Shown piece after piece: positions 22,501 through 31,200 of a stretch of DNA of 64,000 nt. Position 1 is the stretch's first letter, and the number at the start of each line of letters is the position of its first letter. The DNA comes from Branchiostoma belcheri (taxonomy: Eukaryota; Chordata; Leptocardii; Amphioxiformes; Branchiostomatidae), in contig NW_017804065.1 of NCBI RefSeq assembly GCF_001625305.1, positions 2,298,369 to 2,362,368 of the forward strand, written 5' to 3'. The translations under genes were made by a program, and so were the position numbers. The notes below the pieces were generated by a model. The model had not been told where the DNA came from, did no database searches, and was given only the letters and a program-made list of their open reading frames with translations.

Positions 22501-24877
22501 AACTCCCCTTGCTAGTTATTCCCCCGATTCCTATTTGGCTGAATTTTACTGTTTTGTGAACCCATGTTGTTGGTCTGGTAGAGACCATGTGTGACACCGA
22601 CGCCAGGCTACCCTGGAATCCAGAACTCGTTTTCCGGGCCGCAAGAGCCCTTCGCCCGTTGGTGTAAATTACCGCTACGGGGGAGTCTAGCCCGGGGGAG
22701 TTTGGCTGGCCGGACAAACCCCTTCGGGCTCAACTCCCCCGTAGCGGTAATTTAGGCAGGCGGGCGAAGGGCTCTCGGCTGCCGAAGGAAAACGGCTAAC
22801 GGCCCGATACTAGTTTGGCATCCAGGGTAACGCCATGCATGCATATCCATCTCTGAATGTTCTTTGAAACTTCAACTAGTCTCCAACGCTGCAATATTCA
22901 TTCTGAAATCACAAACTCCTGTCATGGTACAGTGTATGGAAACTTAATAGGATATGGTGGAAAGTACGTAAGCGTTACTTTTTAATATCACTGAGAATGT
23001 TTGTTGACAAAACATTCTCAGCACGGACACTTCCACTGAAGCAAATCACCCTTTCTTCCTCCGTACACCACCACCTAGAACAACTTCACTATGGAACAAG
23101 CTTAAGCTACCACATGATTATTTCCCATATGGGTATAACCTTACACTTTTCAAGTCTAAGGTCATCAAACATCTGTCCTCATTGGCTGTACAGTAGCCCA
23201 AAACATTTAAGTGGTTCCATTGAGCCTTGTTTTGTGGTGAACTATTTAAATAATACCAAAATATAAATTAGGGAAGGGCCAGGAAGTGTCTGATGCTAAA
23301 CATAGATTTCCTCACAGGTTTCCGCATTCCAGCAGGACTAACAATAGCGGGTGGGGCTGAGGGGGTGGTACACGACGTTGGGCAGATACGTATTACTAAT
23401 AGGTGTTTAACATAGAGATCCCAGTTACAAAATTTTAATGCATTTTTTTGTTGTGACATTGTGGCTTTGAAAAAAAAAGGTAAATTGAGGTACATTCAAA
23501 GTCAGGTGGAATGTGGCGAAACCAGAAAAAGTAAGAGATCATATTTAGTAACGCTCTGTGTGCATGTATAGTTCGAATGTTCATGGGTTTCTAGGACCTT
23601 TAATATAAGCAAAGCCATTTTACTTGTAAAACGTCCTTTGTCTTACATGCATACCACCCATTCTTCGTTAACGTGTGCAATTGGGGTTTGAACATGGTGA
23701 AAAATAAAGTTTCTTGCGTAATGGGCTTAACGTGTTAATGCATTCTGTATCTGTATCTGTACAGCCGGTATAACCGCCTTTCGGCGTAACACACCAGCAC
23801 ACCGCCATTGTACTATTGTTCACTGTCCCAAACAAGTTTTGGAAGGTGCTAGGACTTTTGAGATATTGACTGTTTATCGCTGTGATGTTACTTATATTTT
23901 TTATGATATTAAAAAAAACGTGTTAAGCTACTGGTGTGACGTCTTTTGCTCTGCTAATTCATGAGTTCGAGCAGTTTTTCTGACTTGTTTCCAAGCGTTG
24001 TGAAATGTAGAATGGTGCGTGTGCGCGTGCGTAACAGCACGGGTTCATTGAGCTACAAAACCTGGATTGATACCTAATGACATGTTTTGCTTGGTGCCGC
24101 GAACCCTACACCTTGACTTGACAAACAACTTGAAGAAATTAGATACTCCGATAGTAAACACGCGCACACACACACACAGAGAGAGAGAGAGAGAATGAGA
24201 GAGAATGAGACAGACAGACAGACAGGTAGGTATATAGACACACACACAGAAATAGACATACACACGACAAGTCATGTTGCTAGCTGTGGCCTTGGCCACG
24301 TATGGCAGGGGCCCTGTCACATTTGTAATACGATACCTATAGCTTTACGACAGCAAAGTAATGGCGTTCGTGAAAACATACAGTCGTGGCTCTGTTGTAC
24401 ACATTTTAGCTGTCTTAGGAAAGATTGATCGTTGATCGTTGTTTATGTCATATAGGCTCGTTAGAAATCGTGCTACGAATGTGACAGTGCCTTCTGGAAC
24501 ATACTAGTAGTAAACCAAAATTTAAAAGGCCAGACGTCACCTACCATGGCATCGTAGGTAACTTTGTTCATGAGCTGAGCCACGACGGGACTCTTGAAGA
24601 AGTAGTACCACAGCGTCCCCTGGAACTGGTCCCCGGCGTCCAGGAACAGAACGTTGTCGTCCCTGCCCCGCACCTCCGCGACCTTGGCGCCCAGCCGGGC
24701 GAACCCTCCGTAGCACGGGCGGCCGGGGCGGCACCTGCCTCCGAAGGCGTTCAACTCCTCGACCCGGGCGTGCACGTCGTTCGTGTGCAGGATGGTCAGG
24801 TTAAACGACTGGGCGGACTTGGAGAGGAAACTACCGCACAGAACAAACGCGAAGGCTACGAAAAGTGGAAGCGCCAT
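13323..24877 (-). CDS. NT5E: Ecto-5'-nucleotidase (CD73-like) with transmembrane anchor, 637 aa
   Basis: Twelve exons in phase: 24877-24545, 21988-21861, 21407-21322, 20635-20534, 19657-19571, 19040-18837, 18534-18409, 17565-17446, 16823-16680, 15720-15382, 14177-14127, 13516-13323 (stop 13325-13323). The family hydrolyses extracellular AMP to adenosine. The first ATG opens a hydrophobic signal peptide (MALPLFVAFAFVLCGSF). Metal and catalytic residues: TNDVH (D34, H36), DAGDQ (D83), GNHEFD (N115, H116, D119), LGHAG and GGHTN. The substrate side has SCRFGECNIGN, NAGGIRS, LPFQN and GGDGY. The C-terminus differs from the GPI-anchored vertebrate enzyme: residues 580-601 form a helix (TVGIIAGVVALACVIAAISA) followed by RRMRSRRK and a 30-residue tail. 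I am sure of the family; orthology to vertebrate NT5E rather than a paralogue is unproved. Confidence 0.94.
13558..13816 (-). mobile_element. Dispersed ~260-bp repeat, family with GTTACC...GTAAACAT ends
   Basis: The sequence includes CATATGCGAAGGTAAAC, a ...CATATATATGAATGTGTTTGAGT core, CACCATGGTAACTGGTGCT and a (CTT)n stretch. Copies lie at 27905-28125, 29978-30135, 35308-35610, 39860-40050, 41640-41922, 44276-44530, about 48900-49040 and 52430-52556. The uniform size suggests a non-autonomous DNA element; no terminal transposase gene is seen. Confidence 0.75.
13895..14105. repeat. (AATG/AATA)n tetranucleotide array
   Basis: Two runs: AATAAATGAATA units at 13895-13924, and roughly 20 AATG units followed by AATT units at 14007-14105. 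The second ends about 20 bases from the 51-nt linker exon of the nucleotidase gene. Confidence 0.95.
14280..14450 (+). mobile_element. LINE 3'-end fragment
   Basis: Contains GGCTGTACATAACCCAAAAC and TTGGTTTGCGGTGAAC, closely matching 23180-23245, where the sequence follows a recognisable RT-ORF tail. Non-coding remnant in a nucleotidase intron. Confidence 0.6.
16086..16650. mobile_element. Inverted-repeat transposon, 565 bp
   Basis: Starts GGCCGTGTTTATGTGAAGTC and ends with the exact inverse GACTTCACATAAACACGGCC. No coding frame resembles a transposase. It lies in the nucleotidase intron between exons 9 and 10 and ends 29 bases from the exon 9 splice donor at 16679. Confidence 0.85.
17091..17352. 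repeat. (AGT)n array with interspersed TACTTCGC
   Basis: Runs of 4 to 8 AGT units are punctuated six times by GTAGTACTTCGCA-type motifs, a higher-order minisatellite. The long poly-Leu and poly-Thr frames on the minus strand are products of the triplet, not genes. Confidence 0.92.
19690..20395. repeat. 37-bp minisatellite, about 19 copies
   Basis: The unit is close to ACGGACAGGCATGTCCACCT followed by ATGTACGAGTCAGTACC. The period is 37 bases (for example CGGACAG at 20161 and 20198). Copies differ by scattered substitutions and degenerate at both ends. It lies in the nucleotidase intron between exons 4 and 5. There are no unique spacers, so it is not CRISPR-like. Confidence 0.95.
20829..21172. 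mobile_element. MITE carrying a tRNA-like segment
   Basis: The left arm has GCCATTTCAAAAGTTAACGG, then TCGATGCCATAT; the right arm has ATATGGCATCGACCGTTTTG and AAATGGCAACGACC, its approximate inverse. Between them, on the minus strand, TGGTGTAGAGCA and GGGTTCGAGTCC resemble tRNA D-arm/A-box and T-arm/B-box. It is not a complete tRNA: the acceptor stem and anticodon arm do not fold cleanly. Confidence 0.6.
22606..22829. mobile_element. GC-rich inverted-repeat element
   Basis: CTACCCTGGAATCC...TTACCGCTACGGGGGAG is mirrored by CTCCCCCGTAGCGGTAA...GGCATCCAGGGTAAC. It has no coding capacity and lies in a nucleotidase intron. Confidence 0.8.
23010..23270 (+). mobile_element. LINE 3'-end fragment (RT-ORF tail plus 3' UTR)
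   Basis: The translation contains ...RTTSLWNKLKLPHDYF and YNLTLFKSKV, the pattern of the last residues of a LINE RT ORF (compare LWNSLP...AFKSNV at 30180-30310), followed by the 3' sequence shared with 14280-14450. Confidence 0.65.
24160..24260. repeat. CA/GA-rich simple repeat
   Basis: CACACA, then (GA)n, then GACAGACAGACAG and again CACACA, in the large first intron of the nucleotidase gene. Confidence 0.9.
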
Positions 24878-25803
24878 CGCGACACACGTTCGGGCACACA
24901 CACAAGTTACGCTCCGCACACGGCCACACACACACACCGACTTAGACAACTGGTTTTAAGAAAGACGAGGCGTCTGTGATACACCTTCTTTCTACGTAAG
25001 CATTTGCATAAAAACAAAAGGTATCTTTAGAGCCTGGAGCGTAGGCGATCGGATTCATGACCTGTAAGTCCTTTCAGATGACCTGGAAGTTATAATTACT
25101 GCCCTTTGGTTTAAATTTAAGCTTAAAACGTTGTACATGTATGTTTTGAAATGTGATAACAGGTAACGAGGATTGAAAGCATTGATGTTGTTGTTGTTGT
25201 TGTGCTTTAATCTATTCTTGAAAAAGTTTGTATATAAACAGTTACGTTTGTTCTTAAACTAATTGTTTTCATGGAAGGCACATGTGCGCTTCCGCTCAGT
25301 ACACTAAGTTATAGTGGCGTTTAATACCCGTGGGCATAACATGTATGAATTTTGGTGCTTAGGTCTCTTCGCGATCTAAGCATTGTTATTTCGGACCACC
25401 CGTTGAAAACTACTGGTGGTTTACCAAGAAGAGGACGTTTACATGTACCAGTTTTATTTCGCCTGGTTTGATACTTGTATCTGTCAAAAGCTACAAAAGG
25501 AAGCGAGATATTGCCATGTACTTCTAACTGTTTTTTTTTCAAGGAAAACACGCTGCTGTCCACGGCTATGTACCCAAGGCAGGCGGTTTGACTTGTAAGT
25601 ACAACATAATGGCTTTTCTGACTGCCCATCACAATTACTACTTCAACCAATGATAACAGGGTAATTAGCGGCTCGACCAATGAGAGAGTGGTTGCATGTC
25701 GACCGTCAAATACTTCCATTGTTCATGTTTTGACCGGCCGAGGTGGGCCGGTCTACTCTATGGGAAAGCTAGACATGCAGCACACTTCAAAATAGCGTGT
25801 TCC

Positions 25804-25909
25804 CCCAGGCTTCGGGAGGCGGCTGAAAGAGTAGAAATCGGTCAAATAGAGAGATAACTTGGTCCCTTTTAGAGAGTACATTTTGCCGGTGTCTCCCGAA
25901 GCCTGGTAG
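25804..25909. mobile_element. Fold-back element, AGGCTTCGGGAGG family, copy 1
   Basis: Starts CCCAGGCTTCGGGAGGC and ends GTCTCCCGAAGCCTGGTAGG. It also shares GGTCAAATAGAGAGATAAC with copy 2. Confidence 0.8.
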
Positions 25910-26420
25910 GGGTTAACACATTCCTACTAGCGCTAGCGCTCGCGATCGCTCAGCAGCCAAACCTCTGACAGATCACTTGACGAATCTCATGGATTGAGAA
26001 CGTTGTTTTTGACGTTTTGTGTGGTTTTGTTGTCTTTGTGGAGCTGCTTTGTGTGGTACTTGTTGTATCATATCACATTTATGAAATTAATTGTCACACA
26101 AATAAAATTTGGGTCGCTCAGTGACTTCAGTTTGGTTGAAAACGGGCCCTTAGTATGGCCACCCTTTTGTTTTTTCCGTCGGACTACAGTACTTGTTAAA
26201 AATCCTGAATTTAACTTTATAATCAACAAGTTTAGCTCATCGTATATATAGGCTCTAATTTGCCGTAATTTACCTTACTTTATCTTAACCAGGAAAAGGA
26301 AGTCATTAGCCAACAATTGTCACTTTTTTCCTGCTTATAATAAAATGCATTCGAGGAAAAAGTCACTGCCGCCTGACTAAATGTTCATTGCCCTGGGGGC
26401 AAGGCTTTGTGTGGCGAAGC

Positions 26421-26583
26421 CTCTACCAGGCTTCGGGAGGCGACTGGAAAGAGTAGAGATCGGCCAAATAGAGAGATAACATGCCGAGGGGATCCGGGAG
26501 TTGGCCTGCTGGAGGGTGGCATGTTATCGCTCTATTTGGCCGATTTCTACCCTTACCAGCCTCCTCCCGAAGCCTGGTAGAGG
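26421..26583. mobile_element. Fold-back element, AGGCTTCGGGAGG family, copy 2
   Basis: A near-perfect hairpin: CTCTACCAGGCTTCGGGAGG at the left is the inverse of CCTCCCGAAGCCTGGTAGAG at the right. The internal arm CGGCCAAATAGAGAGATAAC is mirrored by GTTATCGCTCTATTTGGCCG. Confidence 0.88.
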
Positions 26584-26763
26584 TTTGATGGCGGCACACT
26601 TAGTACTTTACGATCGTTTAGTTACCCGAGACTACACCCATTCTATAAACTGTTTCTCGGATCACCAAATTCGCTAATTAGGCCACAGCAAGTAATTTTT
26701 ATGGATGATATCAGCGCGCACTTTAATTTTCGCCTGATTTTGGAAAATCGAGGCAGTTCGAAA

Positions 26764-26942
26764 TAGCCTCCGTAGCAGGCTTATAGAACTGTGGGTTTGG
26801 TGGTCTTCGGCTGTTTTCTGATTAGCTCAGTTCTAAAAACGGGGGAAATTCAACCAGGCCGGCTATGTTGTCTATATGCAATCAGAAAGTAGCACATAAA
26901 AGGTCCCGAAGACCCCCAGTTTTTGGCATGCTGTGGAGGCTA
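26764..26942. mobile_element. Mutator-like MITE, third copy (inverted orientation)
   Basis: The same terminal TAGCCTCC/GGAGGCTA and internal GCCGGCCTGGTTGAATT (inverse strand) as the copies at 1573 and 7868. The flanks share only CGAAA, so its target duplication is not intact or the ends differ. Confidence 0.75.
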
Positions 26943-27008
26943 CGAAATCTCGGCGATTCACACAATCCAACAGGTGTCAGCAGTGCTGGGGTGAACTCTG
27001 ACCTTTCG

Positions 27009-27059
27009 TGACGTCATCGGTGACGTCATGCAGCGCGGGGTTCCCCTTTTTCATTTCCG
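27009..27059 (+). promoter_or_regulatory. Putative MALT1 promoter: two CRE sites, kB site, ETS-like site
   Basis: Two perfect TGACGTCA palindromes (27009-27016 and 27021-27028), then GGGGTTCCCC (27037-27046), which fits the NF-kB consensus GGGRNWYYCC, then ATTTCCGG (ETS-like) near 27053. Immediately downstream is a likely non-coding exon. No TATA box is seen. Function is inferred from motif and position only. Confidence 0.5.
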
Positions 27060-27100
27060 GGTTTGACCACGACTTTGAGGAAGTGTGCACGTTTTCTGAG
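27060..27100 (+). other. Probable MALT1 5' non-coding exon (end)
   Basis: A donor GAG/GTAGGT at 27100/27101 could pair with the acceptor CTACAG at 28140-28145, giving a 5' UTR intron of about 1 kb and a second exon with 58 bases of leader before the ATG at 28204. The transcription start is not known. Confidence 0.4.
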
Positions 27101-28203
27101 GTAGGTGTAGCCGGTTTTAGCGATATTTCTAACTTTATGGGGGTGTAACTAGGCCTGGTGGTTTTCTGAAGGGTTAGTTTGTGCGTACAGGTACGATAGA
27201 AAGGAGAGAAACAGTCTAGTATGTTTTAAGTGGTCTGTTGTTGTTTTTAGGGCACTTTTGGGAGGCAGCTGTCACTTCTTCCTTGAAACCCCAAGCTTCA
27301 TGGTCGCTGTTGTTCTTCTTAGTTCTCGTGCTTTCAGTCCATTCCAAAAGGGGTCAGTATGAAAATATTTTAAAGACACCCAAAGCAGTAAAAGTGAAAT
27401 TTCAAAGGCAACTTTCTGTTATTTTTTTAATTTTAATGAATCAACAATATCCCATAGCAATAGATATGTGACAGAGTGTGAGTCAATGTCAATGACAGGA
27501 AATCGTATTCAAAAGCTAGTTCTAGCTATCTTGGTGGTACATTTGTTACAAATTAAGGGACTCCAAACTCCTCGTGTATTTTGTCTGGGGGCTACTTCAA
27601 ACGCTTAAATTAAATAAACTTGATAAACATGATAACGAAATTGTGCCAAGAAATGTCAACAGCAAACAGCAATGTCAGATTCCCTTATCCAGGATATCTT
27701 TTGTTTTGCCAAACTGAAATTGTGTTTGATGCCTTTAACACTGCCGGGACACTGCCGGGACACTTTTTTTTTTACACCATTTCTCTCTCTTTCACTTCTT
27801 TGACAGACCTTCGATGAATATGGTTACGGCACATAGCTACAAATAGTTCAAGAGAAGACTCAACCAGTGCAAGAGTTAAAGGTGAGTTCATAGGTACCAT
27901 GATGGTATTGTTAGAACTAAAAACTCTCTGAGTAAAGAGATGGTAACAGGTGTTGGGTTACATAATGTTGCAATTTTATTGGAGTAGGGATTTATACTCC
28001 TGTCTGACCATATATATGAATGTATTTGAGTAAGAATTAACAGAGCAAGTTTTAACAGAGCAAGAATTAACCATATGCGAAGGTAAACATTATGCATTTT
28101 GCTTTGCAAATGTTACCTTTCTAGTATAATCTTTGTTCTCTACAGGCCAGTCTTCAGAGGCTAAGATTAATAAGAGTTGAAGGGTTTGGAGAGTTGCGAC
28201 ACC

Positions 28204-31200
28204 ATGCCGCTCCCCTCCCACCAGCCTATCAACCCGTCCATCAACATCTGTGACATCAAGCCGTACTCCGTGTTCAAGGATCTGTGCAAACTGCTGGACC
28301 AGCCTCCGTGCAGCTGGAGGAACCTTCTGGATGTCATCCCCGACAAGATATATAAGTAGGGTTCGCCAAAAAGCAGTTACTCAAGCATTACTGGATATGA
28401 TTTTGAAAACGTCAGACGTTTCAGCTAGTATCCACTAGCTTTCGTCAGTGACTGAGAGACCAGAGGGGAAATGCAGGTTTATAAGCACAACCTATTGATT
28501 GATATGCAAATAAAGTGAAGACAAATATTTGGAAGTCGAAAATGGAACAAAAGTCAGACACGTCAAGACAAGATAATGCAATTAATGCACTTTATTTGCA
28601 TATCAATCAATAGGTTGTGCTTATAAACCTGCATTTCCCCTCTGGTCTCTCAGTCACTGACGAAAGCTAGTGGATACTAGCTGAAACGTCTGACGTTTTC
28701 AAAATCATATCCAGTTGCTTGAGTAACTGCTTTTTGGCGTATCGTATTACCTGGATGTCTAACCTTCATCAACGTATAAGTAGGGTTAAGTACTACATTG
28801 TACTAGTATGAGGGCCAGCATGGGGGGGGGGGGGGGGTGTAGTGATTACGAATTATGCAAACTTTTTGCCGCCGATTACGAATTACGTTAAAGTCTCAGA
28901 GCTGATTACGACTTTACGCTTGGCATGTACTATTACGAATTACTTTGATTTTTTGGGGAGGCTGCCTATGGATTACGAAGACTAAAAAGGCCTCATTACG
29001 CCTTAAGAAAAAGGGCATGCAGGCCCTCCTACATTGTACTAGTATGAGGGCCTGAATTGGGGGTAGTGATCAGAAATTACTAAAACTTTTCGCCGCCAAT
29101 TACGAATTACGTTTAAGTCTCAGAGCTGATTACGACTTTACGCTCTGCGGTTAATACTATTATGAATAACGTTGATTTTTGGGGAGGCTGCCTATGGATT
29201 ATGAAGACTAAAAAGGCCTGATTACTCCTTACGAAAAAGTGCATGCATGAATTTAAAGGCCTGCATTGGGTGGGGTGGGGGCAACTTAGCACCTGTCACA
29301 TACGTATAGCCGAATATGACCTCCAGAACAGTCTAGCCAAACTCCTCACAACCAACGGGAGCAAGGTCGACTGTGGTTGGCTGGTGTTCGACCAAGTCAC
29401 CTACTGTTAGACTATGTCAAGCTTGGGTAAAATGCTCTCAATTGGAGTTAATTACAATATGTGAATACCAGTAGTGAATCTAAGCTCAGATCCTGAAATC
29501 TAACTTTTACTCTGAGACCCAAAAGTCTGAACTCAGACTATGAAATCTGAACTCAGACGCTGATATTATCCTCAGGAAACATGAGATTGAGCAGCAGTTT
29601 GGTTTAGCGACTCTACAGAGTGGAGGCAGTCCCAGTAAACTGCTGTTACAGGACCTGGGCAGGCGGGGGAAGACTGTACGACAACTCATCTCATACCTGG
29701 AGAAACTACAACACGAGAGGGCACTCATGCTCCTCAAACAAGAAGGTACGGCTGATAAAAATCTTTAGCAAGAGAAGAGATGAAAAATAGAGGTAGAAAT
29801 AATGGAAGAACTGTAAAGGTGAAAGAATCAAGAAAGGATCTGATGAATAAACATGGAGGAAAATTAATAATCAAATAACATGTATTATAGAAAATAGGAG
29901 AGAATGAAAGCAGCAATGAATGAAAGATGGAAAAAGAATAAAACTAGAAAGGCAGCATTTGTAGAGCAAAATACATATTACCTGTTAATGTTTACCTTCA
30001 CATGGTCTAGCCTAACAAACTACAGTACTGTCCTGCTTATTCTTTCACAAACACATTCATGTTACTCGACTGTGGTGACAAGCCCCTCCAACTCTGTCCT
30101 GCTACATAATGTAATCCAACAGCAGTTACCTTGATGACATGTGAAAGGAGGACATAATTACTGCACTTTTTTGTACGAAATCTTTTTACAGTGACAGTTT
30201 CTTTCCCCGTACGGCCAAGCTTTGGAATTCCCTCCCTGACAAGTGTTTCCCACCAAACTACAATCTACAAGCTTTCAAATCAAACGTTCACCGCCATCTC
30301 TTGACATAGCCATGTTTCTCTCATATTTCTAGTTCGATGCCAAGAAGTGGTCGTATAGGCATTGCATTGAACCACTCTGTTAAAAAAACAAACTTTTCCC
30401 TGCAGAAGCATTGCAGATCACGCGGCAGCCCGAGGCTGTATCAGCCATGGAGGGGGACACGGTAGAGCTGAAGTGTCAGGCGGTCGGCTTCCCGTATCCA
30501 CGCTACCAGTGGTACCATGGCAACCAGGAGATCGCCATGGGAACGGACAGTGTGCTGCGGATCGAGGAGACCCGTCCTAAAGACGCGGGGCAGTACATCT
30601 GCAGGATCCACAAGGTGTCTTCCAAGGACCCCAGGAAGCCGCAGAGCTACGTCTTCACTGAGTGGGTGGAGCTGACGGTCATTCCTGCAACAAGTAAGAT
30701 GTGGATCATGTGTAAATTTTGTTTCAGACTACATTGTAGCAAACTGTGTTAACACTGTAATAGTGGGGGGTTTATAGGCGCTACCAACTGACCCGGCCGA
30801 CGGGTCTAGACCTTTCAGCAGAGTGGTTAGAGCGTTGGAGTCTGAAGCTGGTGCTCGGGAGGTCATGGGTTTGAACCCTGAACCAGGACCATGAGGGTTT
30901 TTATCTGTTTCTACTCGCTCCTCCTAATCCTGTGGTTCCCACACCAGCCCTGAGAGTTATGGCAAATTTAAGAATCCCCGCTCCAGGGATGTCGAATTCA
31001 GAAGATTCGAGGACGAATCTTGAAAAGAGAAGGGGAAGTAGTGTAACAGTGGGGGGTTTATAGGCGCTACCAACTGATAATATTCTTAGACTAATATTTC
31101 TGATGATTTTGTTCCAGATGCTTCAGTTCAGTATGACAACCCTCCCACCATTGTCGTTCACCCCTCCCCTGTAATATAAATATTATTTTTACTCTACTAT

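Larger units (their letters stand above)
24878..27000. other. Intergenic between divergent nucleotidase and MALT1 genes
   Basis: No coding region is supported. It contains (TTG)n near 25185, two copies of the AGGCTTCGGGAGG fold-back element and a 9-bp-TSD-type MITE. The presumed nucleotidase promoter lies just right of 24877 (GC- and CA-rich, no clear TATA). Confidence 0.6.
28204..29745 (+). other. MALT1 death domain exons 1-2
   Basis: Exon 1 carries FKDLCKLLDQPPCSWRNLLD; exon 2 carries GGSPSKLLLQDLGRRGKTVR and YLEKLQHERAL. These match the human death-domain helices around LSELLDQ...WRRLAEL and SPSLCLLKLMGEKGCTV. The junction joins AA to G and makes Lys. Confidence 0.9.

Noticed and set aside
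29300-29406. Possible extra MALT1 exon between exons 1 and 2 (frame with AEYDLQNSLAKLL)
   Set aside because: It looks protein-like, but no acceptor/donor pair gives phase 2 at both ends, and exon 1 joins exon 2 directly (AA + G) to give a sensible death domain.
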